Source: Verrucomicrobiaceae bacterium UBA1938
Lineage (GTDB): Bacteria; Verrucomicrobiota; Verrucomicrobiia; Verrucomicrobiales; Verrucomicrobiaceae
DNA length: 64,000 nt
NCBI GenBank assembly: GCA_002336895.1
Contig: DDFC01000035.1
Coordinates: forward strand, 133,741-197,740
Direction of reading: 5' to 3'
Below the pieces are notes generated by a model, which saw nothing but the letters and a program-made list of their open reading frames with translations, searched no databases and was not told where the DNA came from. How positions within the stretch are numbered: position 1 is the stretch's first letter; the number at the start of each line of letters is the position of its first letter. Of the stretch, positions 45,085 through 54,237 are shown one piece after another. Position numbers and translations under genes: made by a program.

Positions 45085-46331
45085 TCAAAGTGCATTTTCC
45101 CAATATCGGAGCGGCGTTGCAAGCCATCAAAGGTGACCTTGGCGCTCTGGGCATAGGCTTTCTCCCGGGCTTCAACACGAGTCGCCCCCTGGGCCACCAC
45201 GGCGAGCACGCGACCGCCGTTGGTTTCAAACTGGCCAGCGGCATTTCGCCTGGTGCCGCAGTGATAGACGCGGGCACCACTGACGGACTCCAGACCGGAG
45301 ATAACATCGCCGCTGCGGGATGAGGCAGGGTAGCCTGCGCTGGCGCTGATAAGGCAGATGCTCCAACCGGGCTCGAAGCGGATGAGGTCTGGCTGGAGGT
45401 TTCCTTTGGCCGCCTCGAAGGCATAGGTGGCGAAATCGCCACGCAGCATGGGGAGCACGGCCTCGGCCTCGGGGTCGCCAAAACGGCAGTTGTACTCGAT
45501 GACCTGGGGGCCGGTGGGAGTGAGCATGAGGCCGAAGTAGAGGAAGCCGCGGTATTTGAGGCCGTCCTTCAAGATGCCCTGCACGGTGGGCTGGACGATT
45601 TCGCGCTCGATGCGCTGCATGAGAGCAGGGTCTGCGAGTTCGAGCGAGGCTACGGCGCCCATGCCGCCGGTGTTGGGGCCTTGGTCGTTGTCGCGGATGC
45701 GCTTGTAATCACGCGCGGGCATGAGGATCTGATATTTGTCATCGCAGACAGAGGCGAAGACGGAGATCTCGGGGCCGGTGAGGCATTTCTCCACGAGGAG
45801 ATCGCCAGGGCCGAAGCAGCGCTTTTCCATGACGTCATCGACGAAGGCCTCGGCCTCGTCTTTGGCGGTGCAGACGGCGACGCCTTTGCCGGCGGCGAGG
45901 CCGTCGAATTTCAAAACGATGGGCAGCTCGGTCAGCGCGGCTTTGGCCTCGGCGGCAGTGGTGCAGATGGTGAAATCTGCGGTGGGGATGCCGTGGCGTT
46001 TGAGGAACTTTTTGGCGAAGGTCTTGGAGGCCTCAAGCTGGGCGATCTCCTTGCGCGGGCCCCAGCAGGGGATGCCGGCCTCGGCGCACATGTTGGAAAG
46101 GCCGGCGTCTTTGACGAGCAGGGCCTCCTCGCCCGCCATGCAGAGGTCGATGCCATTGTTCTTCATCCAGGCAATCAGCTCCGGCATGCCTGCGACATTC
46201 ACCGGAGTGGCCAGCGTGGCGATGGCGTCGCTGCCCGGATAGACGAAGAGTTCATGCTTTTGAGGCGATTCGCTGAGCGCTGTGATGAGTGCGTGTTCGC
46301 GTCCGCCTTTGCCAGTAACGAGGATTTTCAT
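45081..46331 (-). CDS. purD: phosphoribosylamine-glycine ligase
   Basis: The 416-residue protein is PurD, which joins glycine to phosphoribosylamine using ATP in the second step of purine synthesis. It begins 'MKILVTGKGGREHALITAL', has the ATP-grasp segments 'PIVLKFDGLAAGKGVAV' and 'YGFLMLTPTGPQVIEYNCRFGDPE'-like text (here 'YFGLMLTPTGPQVIEYNCRF'), and 'GPNTGGMGAV'. Length is normal. The stop codon overlaps the start of the sugar dehydrogenase gene, an odd pairing because one product is cytoplasmic and the other exported. It is divergent from the Clp-fold proteinase gene. Confidence 0.95.
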   Translation of the reverse strand: MKILVTGKGGREHALITALSESPQKHELFVYPGSDAIATLATPVNVAGMPELIAWMKNNGIDLCMAGEEALLVKDAGLSNMCAEAGIPCWGPRKEIAQLEASKTFAKKFLKRHGIPTADFTICTTAAEAKAALTELPIVLKFDGLAAGKGVAVCTAKDEAEAFVDDVMEKRCFGPGDLLVEKCLTGPEISVFASVCDDKYQILMPARDYKRIRDNDQGPNTGGMGAVASLELADPALMQRIEREIVQPTVQGILKDGLKYRGFLYFGLMLTPTGPQVIEYNCRFGDPEAEAVLPMLRGDFATYAFEAAKGNLQPDLIRFEPGWSICLISASAGYPASSRSGDVISGLESVSGARVYHCGTRRNAAGQFETNGGRVLAVVAQGATRVEAREKAYAQSAKVTFDGLQRRSDIGKMHFE

Positions 46332-46498
46332 GGGCCGGGATGCTTAGCGCGCCGGGGCGGCTGCGCAAGCCTCCAAGAACAGATGTATTTTGGGGAAATC
46401 CCAAACAGGCAGGGGCTGAGCCGGGGCATGCTTCTTAGATGTTATGATTGCATCCTGCGCCCAGAAGATGTTAAGACCTGCAGCTTACCCTCGCATCC

Positions 46499-47539
46499 AT
46501 GTCGCCCACCAAGACCAAAGACAGCAAAACGAAGAAAAACGGCGTGTCCTCCACCTTCAAGCAGCCCCCGGTGCTGTTCGACAAGACGCAGGCAATGATC
46601 CAGAAAATCCAGAAGAGACTGGATGGGAAGCTGCTGACCTACTGGAACAACCCGCGTGGCTCGGTATGCCACAGTGACGTGACGGCGCTGTTCAAGCTGC
46701 TCGAGCACATCGACACGCAGGAAAAGCTATACATCTTCATCAAGTCAGACGGAGGCAATGGACGAGCCGCCCTGCGGATGGTGAACCTCATCCGCCGCTA
46801 CTGCAAAAAACTCGTCGCTCTGGTGCCGTTGGAATGCGCCTCCGCCGCCACGATGATCGCGCTGGGAGCCGAAGACATACAGATGGGCTCCATCGCCTAC
46901 CTCACCGCTGTGGACACCTCGCTCACTCATGATCTGTCTCCCATTGATCGAGACAATGACCGGGTGAGCGTGAGCCTCGATGAAGTGAAGCGCATCATCA
47001 ACCTGTGGCGGAAAAACGAAAGCGCCACGCGCGACATGAATCCCTACCACGCCCTGTTTCAACACATCCATCCGCTAGTGATCGGTGCGGTGGACCGGGC
47101 GGACTCCCTGTCCCTGATGCTGTGCGAGGAAATCCTCTCCCATCACATCAAGGACCAGGCCAAGCGCAACGAGATCGCGGCCACTCTGAACTCCAAATAT
47201 CCATCCCACGCCTATCCCATTCTCATCGATGAAGCGCGGAAGATCGGACTCAACGCACTGTCCATGGATCCGGATGTGGCCTCCATGCTGCTGGACCTGA
47301 ACCACATCTACAGCGAGATGGGCCAGAAGGCGACGACCGACATCAGCGACACTGAGTCTCACGGCAACGAGATCATCAACATCCTTGAACGCGAGGGCTG
47401 CCAGATCTACTTCCAGCAGGACAAGGACTGGTTTTACCGCACTGAGGAGCGGCGCTGGATCGTGCTGAATGACGCCAGCGGCTGGCACCAGGTCATCCGC
47501 CGCAAAGGCAAGGTGGTGCAAGAGTCGCTCTTCCTGTGA
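46499..47539 (+). CDS. Clp-fold serine proteinase-like protein (SDH_protease family)
   Basis: The 346-residue protein matches the Clp/crotonase-fold 'serine dehydrogenase proteinase' family. Its core is at about residues 75-150: 'LYIFIKSDGGNGRAALRMVNLI' is the oxyanion strand-turn, and 'PLECASAATMIALGAEDIQMG' carries the candidate nucleophile serine in 'ASAAT'. A second half continues with helices ('HALFQHIHPLVIGAVDRAD') and a C-terminal beta domain after residue 300. There is no signal peptide or membrane segment, so it is cytoplasmic. Family members are little studied; a relative was described from archaea. The gene stands alone between divergent purD and a convergent peptidase gene. Protease activity is inferred from fold only. 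Confidence 0.78.
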   Translation: MSPTKTKDSKTKKNGVSSTFKQPPVLFDKTQAMIQKIQKRLDGKLLTYWNNPRGSVCHSDVTALFKLLEHIDTQEKLYIFIKSDGGNGRAALRMVNLIRRYCKKLVALVPLECASAATMIALGAEDIQMGSIAYLTAVDTSLTHDLSPIDRDNDRVSVSLDEVKRIINLWRKNESATRDMNPYHALFQHIHPLVIGAVDRADSLSLMLCEEILSHHIKDQAKRNEIAATLNSKYPSHAYPILIDEARKIGLNALSMDPDVASMLLDLNHIYSEMGQKATTDISDTESHGNEIINILEREGCQIYFQQDKDWFYRTEERRWIVLNDASGWHQVIRRKGKVVQESLFL

Positions 47540-47554
47540 TACGCCGTTACAACG

Positions 47555-50476
47555 TCAGTCGCGCGAGCCAGGAGTGATCTTCATTTCGACTTCCTTGCCC
47601 TCGCGCTGGACGCTGATGGTGGTTTCCTTGCCGATTTTAAGATCGCCCATGACGTAGGTGTAGTCGTAGATGTTGGCGATGTCTTTGCCACCGAGCTTGA
47701 TGATGATGTCGCCAGCTTTGACGCCTGCCTTGGCGGCGGGGCCGATGGGAGAGACGCCGCTGAGTTTGACGCCTTTGATGTCTCCCTGAGCGTAGTCCGG
47801 GATGGTGCCGAGGTAGGCGCGGAGTCCGGTGCGCACGCCCTGGTTCTTTGGAGCCTCCATGGCGATGTAATCGGGGGCGGGATCCGAAGTGGCGATACCA
47901 CGGGCGATGAGGCCCATGAGCCGGGCGATCTTGGCGGCGTGGTCGTAGTCGATCTTGTCAGCGGTGTCGCTGGGCATGTGGTAGTCGGCATGGGAGCCGG
48001 TGAAGGCATTGAGGGTGGGGATGCCGCGAAGGTAGAAGGAGGTGCTGTCGGTGGGGAGATGGGCGTCATTCTGTGTGGTGATGGGCAGGCCGATGGGGGC
48101 GTTGCGTTTTTCAATTTCCTTGGCCCACATGGAGCTGCTGCCGAGGCCCTGCATGACCACGGACTTCTGGAAGCGGCCGATCATGTCCATGTTCAGGCAG
48201 GCGGCGAACATGCCAGTGAGCTTGGCGTTGGGGTCGCCTTTGATCATCTTGGCATAGACTTCGACGAAGTGATTGCTGCCTAGGAGACCGAGCTCCTCGC
48301 CGCTCCAGGCAGCGAAGATGATGTCGCGCTTCAGCTTGAGCTTGCCCTGCCTTTTCAGATCAGCCAGCCACTGGGCGATTTCGAGGACTGCGGAGGTGCC
48401 GGAGGCGTTGTCGTCGGCGCCATGGTGGATCATGTTTGCCTCGTCTCCTTTGGCGCGGGAATTGGAACCGCCGCCGCTGCCCAAGTGGTCCACATGCGCG
48501 CCGACGATGAGCGGCGCGACGTGCGGGTCGGGCTTGTCACCGTAAGGCAGCACTCCAAGGACGTTGCGACCTTTTTTCTTCTCCTGCTGGATGACGATGT
48601 TGGCAGCGAGAGCGCCCTTGCAGTTGATGCCGCCGAGGAGGTCGCCGTTGTCGAGCTTGTCCTGCAACTCTTTCAGCTTCTTGCCGGCGCTGGCGAGCAG
48701 CATGTCGCCCACGGCATCCGTGATGCTGATGGCAGCGATGCCGCTGGTGGCGAGGGAGGCATCGAAGGTGAGTGGTGCGAGCTGCTGGACGACTTTGCTG
48801 TTGGGGCCGCTGACGACGATGAGTCCGCGAGCGCCTTTCTGGCGAGCAGTGAGGGCCTTGTAGCGCAGGCTGCCGTAGCGGCTGAGCTCATTGCGGCGCT
48901 CCTGGCTGATGCTTTCGGGGAGGTAGCGGAAGACGAGCACCCATTTGTCCTTCACATCGAGGTGGGCGTAGCTGCTGTAGGTTTCGATTTTTTTACCGTC
49001 GTTGCCGGTGGCTTCGTCGGGTGTCTCGATGCCGTAGCCAGCGAAGACGATGCCTGCGGCTTTGACCTCGCCGTTTTGGGAGAAGGAGAGAGGTTTCCAG
49101 TCCTGGTCGGGAGCCAGCGATTTGCCGTCGAGGGTCAGCGTGTTTCCTTCCCCAAGCGCGACACCGGCGGTGAAGTCGAAGTTGTCGAAGTAGGTGTCGT
49201 CATCGCCCATGGGGGCGAGGCCGAGCTTTTGGAAGAAGTCCGCCACATACTGAGTGGCGAGCTTTTCGCCCTCGGTGCCCGTGAGGCGACCACCAAGGGC
49301 ATCGCTGGCGAGGTAAGTGATCTGCTGCTTCATGTCCTCCTCGCGGATGTCGGCCTTGGTTTCGGCAAAATCCGGCTGAGGTGCCGAAGGCGCTTTGGCG
49401 ACGGCTTTCGTGCCCGCCTTGAGGCCCAGCATTTCCAGGGCATGCTCATGGTTCCAGTCCGAGATGTAAATCTGTGAGGCTCCCCCTGCCCCGCGGCCGC
49501 TGGTCCACGAAAGCTTTTTGCCATCGGGTGTGAAGACGGGCAAACCGTCGAAGCCGTCGGTGGTGGTCACCCGCACGGGGTCGTGTTTGCCTGCGGCATC
49601 GACGATGTAGAGTTCGAAATTAGCGAAGCCGTTGAGGTTGGTGGTGAAGATGAGGTATTCGCCGCTGGGATGGAAATAGGGGGCCCAGCTCATGGCACCG
49701 AGCTTGGTGATGGCCTTCTGATCACTGCCATCGGCGTTCATGGTCCAGACTTCGGCCACATCTCCCTTCGGGGTGAAGCGGCGCCAGCAGATGCGTTTGC
49801 CATCGGCGCTGAAGAAGGGGCCGCCGTCGTAGCCGGGAGCAGTGGTGAGGCGCTTCACATTAGAGCCGTCAGCATCGGCGGTGTAGATCTCCATGAAGTA
49901 CTGCTTGTCGATCTTGAGACGTTCATCGTCTTCCTTGCTGAGCGTGGTTTCGTAGGCCTGGCGGTTGCTGGCGAAGACGATCTTTTTGCCATCGGGCGAA
50001 TAATCGCCCTCGGCATCGTAGCCGCGGGTGTGGGTGAGGTTTTTGAGAGACTTGTCCGCCAGCGTGTATTCCCAGATGTCATAGTGCTCGTCGTAGTCCC
50101 AGGAATAGCGGCGGACTTTGGCGTTCTTGCGCTCCTCATACTCGGCGGCCTGGAGCTTTTTCGATTCGGGGTCGGTGTGGGTGGAGGCAAACATGACCCG
50201 TTTGCCATCCGGGTGAATCCAGGCGCAGGTGGTCTTGCCCATGCCGGGGGAGATGCGCTCCTGGTCGCCCGTTTCGAGATCCATGAGGTAAATCTGGTAG
50301 AAGGGATTTCCCTCTTCGCGCTCGGACTGGAAGACCATTTTCTGGCCATCCGCACTGAAGTAGCCCTCCCCGGAGCGCTTGCCCTCAAAGGTGAGCTGGC
50401 GGGTGCTGGAAAGGAAATCCGCCTCAGTCTGGGCAAAGAGGGAGGTGGTCAGGAAAAAAAAGGCGAGCAGACGCAT
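47555..50476 (-). CDS. secreted M28 peptidase with N-terminal PD40 propeller and C-terminal PDZ domain
   Basis: The 973-residue protein begins with a signal peptide (MRLLAFFFLTTSLFA). Residues about 25-345 are TolB-like PD40 repeats, each with a 'D-G-K-R/K' turn such as 'FSADGQKMVFQS', 'YSPDGKKIVFAS' and 'FTPDGKKLSWTS'. The zinc peptidase M28 domain (about 620-835) has 'GAHVDHLG', 'HHGADDNASGT', 'WSGEELGLLGS', 'CLNMDMIGR' and 'GSHADYH', giving the His, Asp, Glu, Asp and His metal ligands. A protease-associated region lies between. A PDZ domain (about 870-970, 'SGVSPIGPAAKAGVKAGDII') ends the protein. It is likely an exported di-zinc aminopeptidase acting on peptides; PD40 and PDZ suggest docking to partners or substrate. 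Confidence 0.92.
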   Translation of the reverse strand: MRLLAFFFLTTSLFAQTEADFLSSTRQLTFEGKRSGEGYFSADGQKMVFQSEREEGNPFYQIYLMDLETGDQERISPGMGKTTCAWIHPDGKRVMFASTHTDPESKKLQAAEYEERKNAKVRRYSWDYDEHYDIWEYTLADKSLKNLTHTRGYDAEGDYSPDGKKIVFASNRQAYETTLSKEDDERLKIDKQYFMEIYTADADGSNVKRLTTAPGYDGGPFFSADGKRICWRRFTPKGDVAEVWTMNADGSDQKAITKLGAMSWAPYFHPSGEYLIFTTNLNGFANFELYIVDAAGKHDPVRVTTTDGFDGLPVFTPDGKKLSWTSGRGAGGASQIYISDWNHEHALEMLGLKAGTKAVAKAPSAPQPDFAETKADIREEDMKQQITYLASDALGGRLTGTEGEKLATQYVADFFQKLGLAPMGDDDTYFDNFDFTAGVALGEGNTLTLDGKSLAPDQDWKPLSFSQNGEVKAAGIVFAGYGIETPDEATGNDGKKIETYSSYAHLDVKDKWVLVFRYLPESISQERRNELSRYGSLRYKALTARQKGARGLIVVSGPNSKVVQQLAPLTFDASLATSGIAAISITDAVGDMLLASAGKKLKELQDKLDNGDLLGGINCKGALAANIVIQQEKKKGRNVLGVLPYGDKPDPHVAPLIVGAHVDHLGSGGGSNSRAKGDEANMIHHGADDNASGTSAVLEIAQWLADLKRQGKLKLKRDIIFAAWSGEELGLLGSNHFVEVYAKMIKGDPNAKLTGMFAACLNMDMIGRFQKSVVMQGLGSSSMWAKEIEKRNAPIGLPITTQNDAHLPTDSTSFYLRGIPTLNAFTGSHADYHMPSDTADKIDYDHAAKIARLMGLIARGIATSDPAPDYIAMEAPKNQGVRTGLRAYLGTIPDYAQGDIKGVKLSGVSPIGPAAKAGVKAGDIIIKLGGKDIANIYDYTYVMGDLKIGKETTISVQREGKEVEMKITPGSRD

Positions 50477-50555
50477 GGTTGATTGAGAAGAACATACGTC
50501 TGCCGGGAATCTTTGCAGAAACTTTGCGCATGCATCCGGCCGTCAGCCGCGTTTG

Positions 50556-53500
50556 ATGCAGCCCCGACTTTTTACCGCCATGCGCCCCCTCCCCCTGCTC
50601 GCGTTTGTTTCACTGCTGGTCTCCGCCTCTGCGGAGCCTGTCTCACTGTTTGATGGCAAGACTCTCAACGGCTGGGATGGAGAAAAGACGAAGGTCTGGC
50701 GGGTGCAGGACGGCGTGATCGTGGGCGGGTCGCTGGAGGGGAATCCGCAGAATGAGTTTCTGACCTCGAAGAAGGTGTATCGCAATTTCATCCTCCGGCT
50801 GGAATACAAGCTGGAAGGGACGGAGGGTTTTGTGAATGGTGGCGTGCAGTTTCGCAGCGTTCGCATCCCGCAGCCACCGAATGAAATGAGCGGCTACCAG
50901 GCGGACATCGGCGCGGGTTACTCGGGCTGCCTGTATGATGAGTCACGCCGGAAGAAGATGCTGATGCAGCCAGCCAAGGAGCTGATCGAGAAGGCGGAGA
51001 AGCCGGGCGAGTGGAACACGTATGAGATCCGCGCCGAAGAGCAGCGCGTGCAGTTGTTTGTGAACAAGGTGCGTACGGTGGACTACACCGAACGCGAGCC
51101 GGGCATTGACCTGAAGGGGCTGATCGCGCTGCAGATCCATGGCAAGTGCAAGGCGCAGATCTCCTACCGCAACATCACGATTGAGGCGCTGCCGGATGCA
51201 CTGGTGCCCGAAGAAAAAGATGTGCTGAACCGCTTTGGGAATCCTGGCGCGGCAGTGGCCAAGCATGGCCCGTTCAAAGATGGCAAGTTCACTCTGGAGA
51301 AGGACGAGGTAATCGTGATGGCGGGCCAGGAGAATCTGGTGCGCGAGCAGAAGGTGGGAGAATTTGAGGCGATTTTCAGCTCCTCGTATTCGAGCAAGCA
51401 GCCGCGATTCCGCTCGATGGCGTGGGAGGGAGATACGGTCTATGAGCAGTGGCGGGATCTGAATTTTGGCGACTGGAAGGGGCAGCTGGACTCGGCCGGG
51501 GCGGGCATCGTGATCGCGCAGTTTGGCCAGACGGAGTCGTTTGACGGGGTGAAGCGGCTTTCGGAATTCAAGTCGGCCTATCATCGGCTGCTGGACCAGT
51601 TTTCCGCGCAGACGCAGCGGCTGGTGCTGGTGTCTCCCATGCCGTTTGAAAAGCCGGAGGCATCTCATGCCCCGGACCTGACACAGCGGAATGCGGATGT
51701 GAAGGCGTATGCGGAGGCGGTGCGTGAGATCGCACAGCAGCGCGGCGCTGTTTTTGTGGATCTGTTCACCCCCTTGTCGGCTCCTGCTGCGAAGGCACGC
51801 ATCACCGACGACGGACTGCATCTGAACGAGCTGGGCCTGCGCGTGGTGGCGCGAGAGATCGCACGGCAGCTCGGAGCCTCATCCAGCGACGCCGATGAAC
51901 TCGCCGCCCTGAAATCGGCGATCGTGGAAAAGAACCGGCTGTGGTTCGACTGCTGGCGCCCGGCGAACTGGTCTTTTGTTTACGGCGATCGCGTGACACA
52001 GATGTTTGGCAAGCCCGCGCAGGACGCCCCCTCTCTGCGTGAGAGCTTTGAAGCCCGCAAGCCGCTGGTGGCCAAGCTGGACGAACGCATCCACTCCCTG
52101 GCCAAAGGCGAGAAAGTGAAGAGCGAGCCGAAGCCGGAAACGACTGTGGTTACGGAAAAGGTACTCACTGCCGAGGAGCAGATGGCCACATTCACCGTGG
52201 CAGAGGGCTACGAGATGAATCTTTTTGCCTCAGAAGCCGAAGGCGTGGCCAAGCCGACGCAGTTCTCCTGGGATGAGCGCGGCCGCCTCTATGTGGCCTG
52301 CTCTCCCACCTACCCTCAGACTGTGCCGGGCATCAAGCCCTCTGACTTCATCCTCGTGCTGGAGGACACCAATGGCGATGGCAAGGCGGACAAGTCCACC
52401 CGCTTTGCCGAAGGCCTGACGATGGTGCAGGGCGTGGAGCCGGGTGCGGGCGGCGTCTATGTGTGTGACTTTGACCAGATCATTCACCTCAAGGACACGA
52501 ACGGCGACGGCAAGGCGGACAAAAAGACCGTGCTCTTCTCCGGCTTTGGCATTGGCGACACGCACCAGCTGGCGAACTCCATCTGCCACGGCCCCGACGG
52601 CGCGCTGTGGTTCACGCAGGGCCTGCATGCCTTCTCCCGTGTGGAAACGGCCTGGGGGCTGGCCCGCCTGGAAAAAGCGGGGGTATGGAAGCTGAACCCG
52701 CGCACTCAGAAAATGGATGCCTACTTCAACGGTGGCAAGGCAGGCCACAACTGCTGGGGCGTGGCCTTTGATGATTACCTGCAGGTCTTCCACAAAAGCG
52801 GTGACCGCCCGGTGGGCTACTACAGCGTGCCCGGCCTAGTGGCCCTGGCTGATCCGGATGAGTATCATCCCACAGGCGCACTGTTTGACACCAGCCCCAA
52901 GACCAACAGCCTGGAATTCATCGGCACCAAGGCGCTGCCGGACGACATCCAGGGCTGCGCGCTGATCGGCGGCTACTTTGGCAATGTGGTGGAGCTGCAC
53001 CGCCTCTCGGATGACGGTTCCGGCTTCAAGAGCATGCAGCTGCCCAAGCTGGTCAGGTCCAGCGACGCCTCATTCCGCCCAGTGGATGTGAGCGTGGGCC
53101 CCGATGGCGCGATGTATCTGTGTGACTGGTTCAACCCCGTGATCGGCCACTACCAGGCCAGCTACGCGGACCCGCGCCGCGACCGCAAGCACGGCCGCAT
53201 CTGGCGCATCACTGCGAAAGGCTGTGCGCCCGTAAAGCAGCCCAAACTGGCCGAAATGAAACCGGCGGAGCTGCTGGAGCAGCTGAAGTCTCCCGAACGC
53301 TGGACGCGCTACCAGGCCAAGCGCCTGCTGTTTGATGCCCCGACAGCCGCTGTCCTCAAGGCAGCGGACGAATTCATCGCCAAAAACGAGGACGAGCATC
53401 TGCTGATGGAGGTCTGTGGTGTGTATGAATCTCACGAATCTCCGAATGATGAGCTGGTCAAGCGACTGCTCAAAGCCAAAGACGCCCGAGTGCGTGCCTG

Positions 53501-54170
53501 CGGCGCACGGTCCGCGAGGTCGCTGGATCTGCTGAGCCAGGCCGTGCGGGACGAACACCCGCGTGTACGCCTGGAGGCCGTGGTGGCCTGCGCCCATGTG
53601 GCCCAGCCCGAAACGGTGGAGGTGGCGGTGCTGGCACTCGACCAGCCCATGGACAAATTCCTCAGCTACGCGCTGAAGCAGGTGGTGAAGAGCCTCAAGC
53701 CGCAGTTTGTGCCGGTCATGGCCAAGCTCTCTTTTGGCGGCAATGCCAAGCACGCCGAATATGTGAAGCAGATCGCCAGTGCGGCGACTGCCGTCGATCA
53801 TCCGGGCAAACTGGTGTATGACGCGCTCTGCCTGAACTGCCACCAGCCCGAGGGCAAGGGTCTGCCGGGGGTGTATCCGTCCATCGCAGGCAGCGACTGG
53901 GTGGCTGGCGCCCCTGACCGCCTGATCAAAATGCTGACCCACGGCCTCAGCGGCCCGATCCGCGTGAACGGACAGGATTTCAAGCAGGTGGCCCCCCTGC
54001 CCATGCCACCCATGGGCCTGAATGACCAACAGGTGGCGGATGTGCTGAGCTACGTGCGCGCCAATTTTGACAACAAGTCCCCCGCCATCACGCCGGAGCA
54101 GGTGAAAACCATCCGCGCAACCATTCAGGAACGCGCCACTCCCTGGACAGCGGAAGACCTGGCCAAATAA
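50556..54170 (+). CDS. secreted five-part protein: DUF1080, SGNH-like, PVC propeller, HEAT repeats, haem-binding CxxCH
   Basis: The start ATG is at 50556, giving 1204 residues; ATG at 50580 would also leave a signal peptide. Residues about 28-215 are DUF1080 ('VSLFDGKTLNGWDG'). Residues 225-440 resemble an SGNH hydrolase, with 'IVIAQFGQTESF' and the terminal D-x-x-H in 'DDGLHLNELG', but the usual GDS nucleophile block reads 'MAGQEN'. A PVC-type membrane-bound dehydrogenase propeller (about 545-890) has 'YEMNLFASEAEGVAKPTQFSWD', two 'DTNGDGKADK' loops and 'YLCDWFNPVIGHYQ'. HEAT-like repeats follow (about 905-1065). A haem-binding domain with 'CLNCHQPEGKGLPGVYP' (CxxCH) ends it at about 1085-1165. 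The layout is typical of planctomycete and verrucomicrobial sugar-degradation proteins. Confidence 0.87.
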   Translation: MQPRLFTAMRPLPLLAFVSLLVSASAEPVSLFDGKTLNGWDGEKTKVWRVQDGVIVGGSLEGNPQNEFLTSKKVYRNFILRLEYKLEGTEGFVNGGVQFRSVRIPQPPNEMSGYQADIGAGYSGCLYDESRRKKMLMQPAKELIEKAEKPGEWNTYEIRAEEQRVQLFVNKVRTVDYTEREPGIDLKGLIALQIHGKCKAQISYRNITIEALPDALVPEEKDVLNRFGNPGAAVAKHGPFKDGKFTLEKDEVIVMAGQENLVREQKVGEFEAIFSSSYSSKQPRFRSMAWEGDTVYEQWRDLNFGDWKGQLDSAGAGIVIAQFGQTESFDGVKRLSEFKSAYHRLLDQFSAQTQRLVLVSPMPFEKPEASHAPDLTQRNADVKAYAEAVREIAQQRGAVFVDLFTPLSAPAAKARITDDGLHLNELGLRVVAREIARQLGASSSDADELAALKSAIVEKNRLWFDCWRPANWSFVYGDRVTQMFGKPAQDAPSLRESFEARKPLVAKLDERIHSLAKGEKVKSEPKPETTVVTEKVLTAEEQMATFTVAEGYEMNLFASEAEGVAKPTQFSWDERGRLYVACSPTYPQTVPGIKPSDFILVLEDTNGDGKADKSTRFAEGLTMVQGVEPGAGGVYVCDFDQIIHLKDTNGDGKADKKTVLFSGFGIGDTHQLANSICHGPDGALWFTQGLHAFSRVETAWGLARLEKAGVWKLNPRTQKMDAYFNGGKAGHNCWGVAFDDYLQVFHKSGDRPVGYYSVPGLVALADPDEYHPTGALFDTSPKTNSLEFIGTKALPDDIQGCALIGGYFGNVVELHRLSDDGSGFKSMQLPKLVRSSDASFRPVDVSVGPDGAMYLCDWFNPVIGHYQASYADPRRDRKHGRIWRITAKGCAPVKQPKLAEMKPAELLEQLKSPERWTRYQAKRLLFDAPTAAVLKAADEFIAKNEDEHLLMEVCGVYESHESPNDELVKRLLKAKDARVRACGARSARSLDLLSQAVRDEHPRVRLEAVVACAHVAQPETVEVAVLALDQPMDKFLSYALKQVVKSLKPQFVPVMAKLSFGGNAKHAEYVKQIASAATAVDHPGKLVYDALCLNCHQPEGKGLPGVYPSIAGSDWVAGAPDRLIKMLTHGLSGPIRVNGQDFKQVAPLPMPPMGLNDQQVADVLSYVRANFDNKSPAITPEQVKTIRATIQERATPWTAEDLAK

Positions 54171-54237
54171 GAAAGAGAGTCCCGGGGCAAAAGGATTTCT
54201 CAGCTAGCATTGAACTTGCTGCAATCTGCGGCATCCA

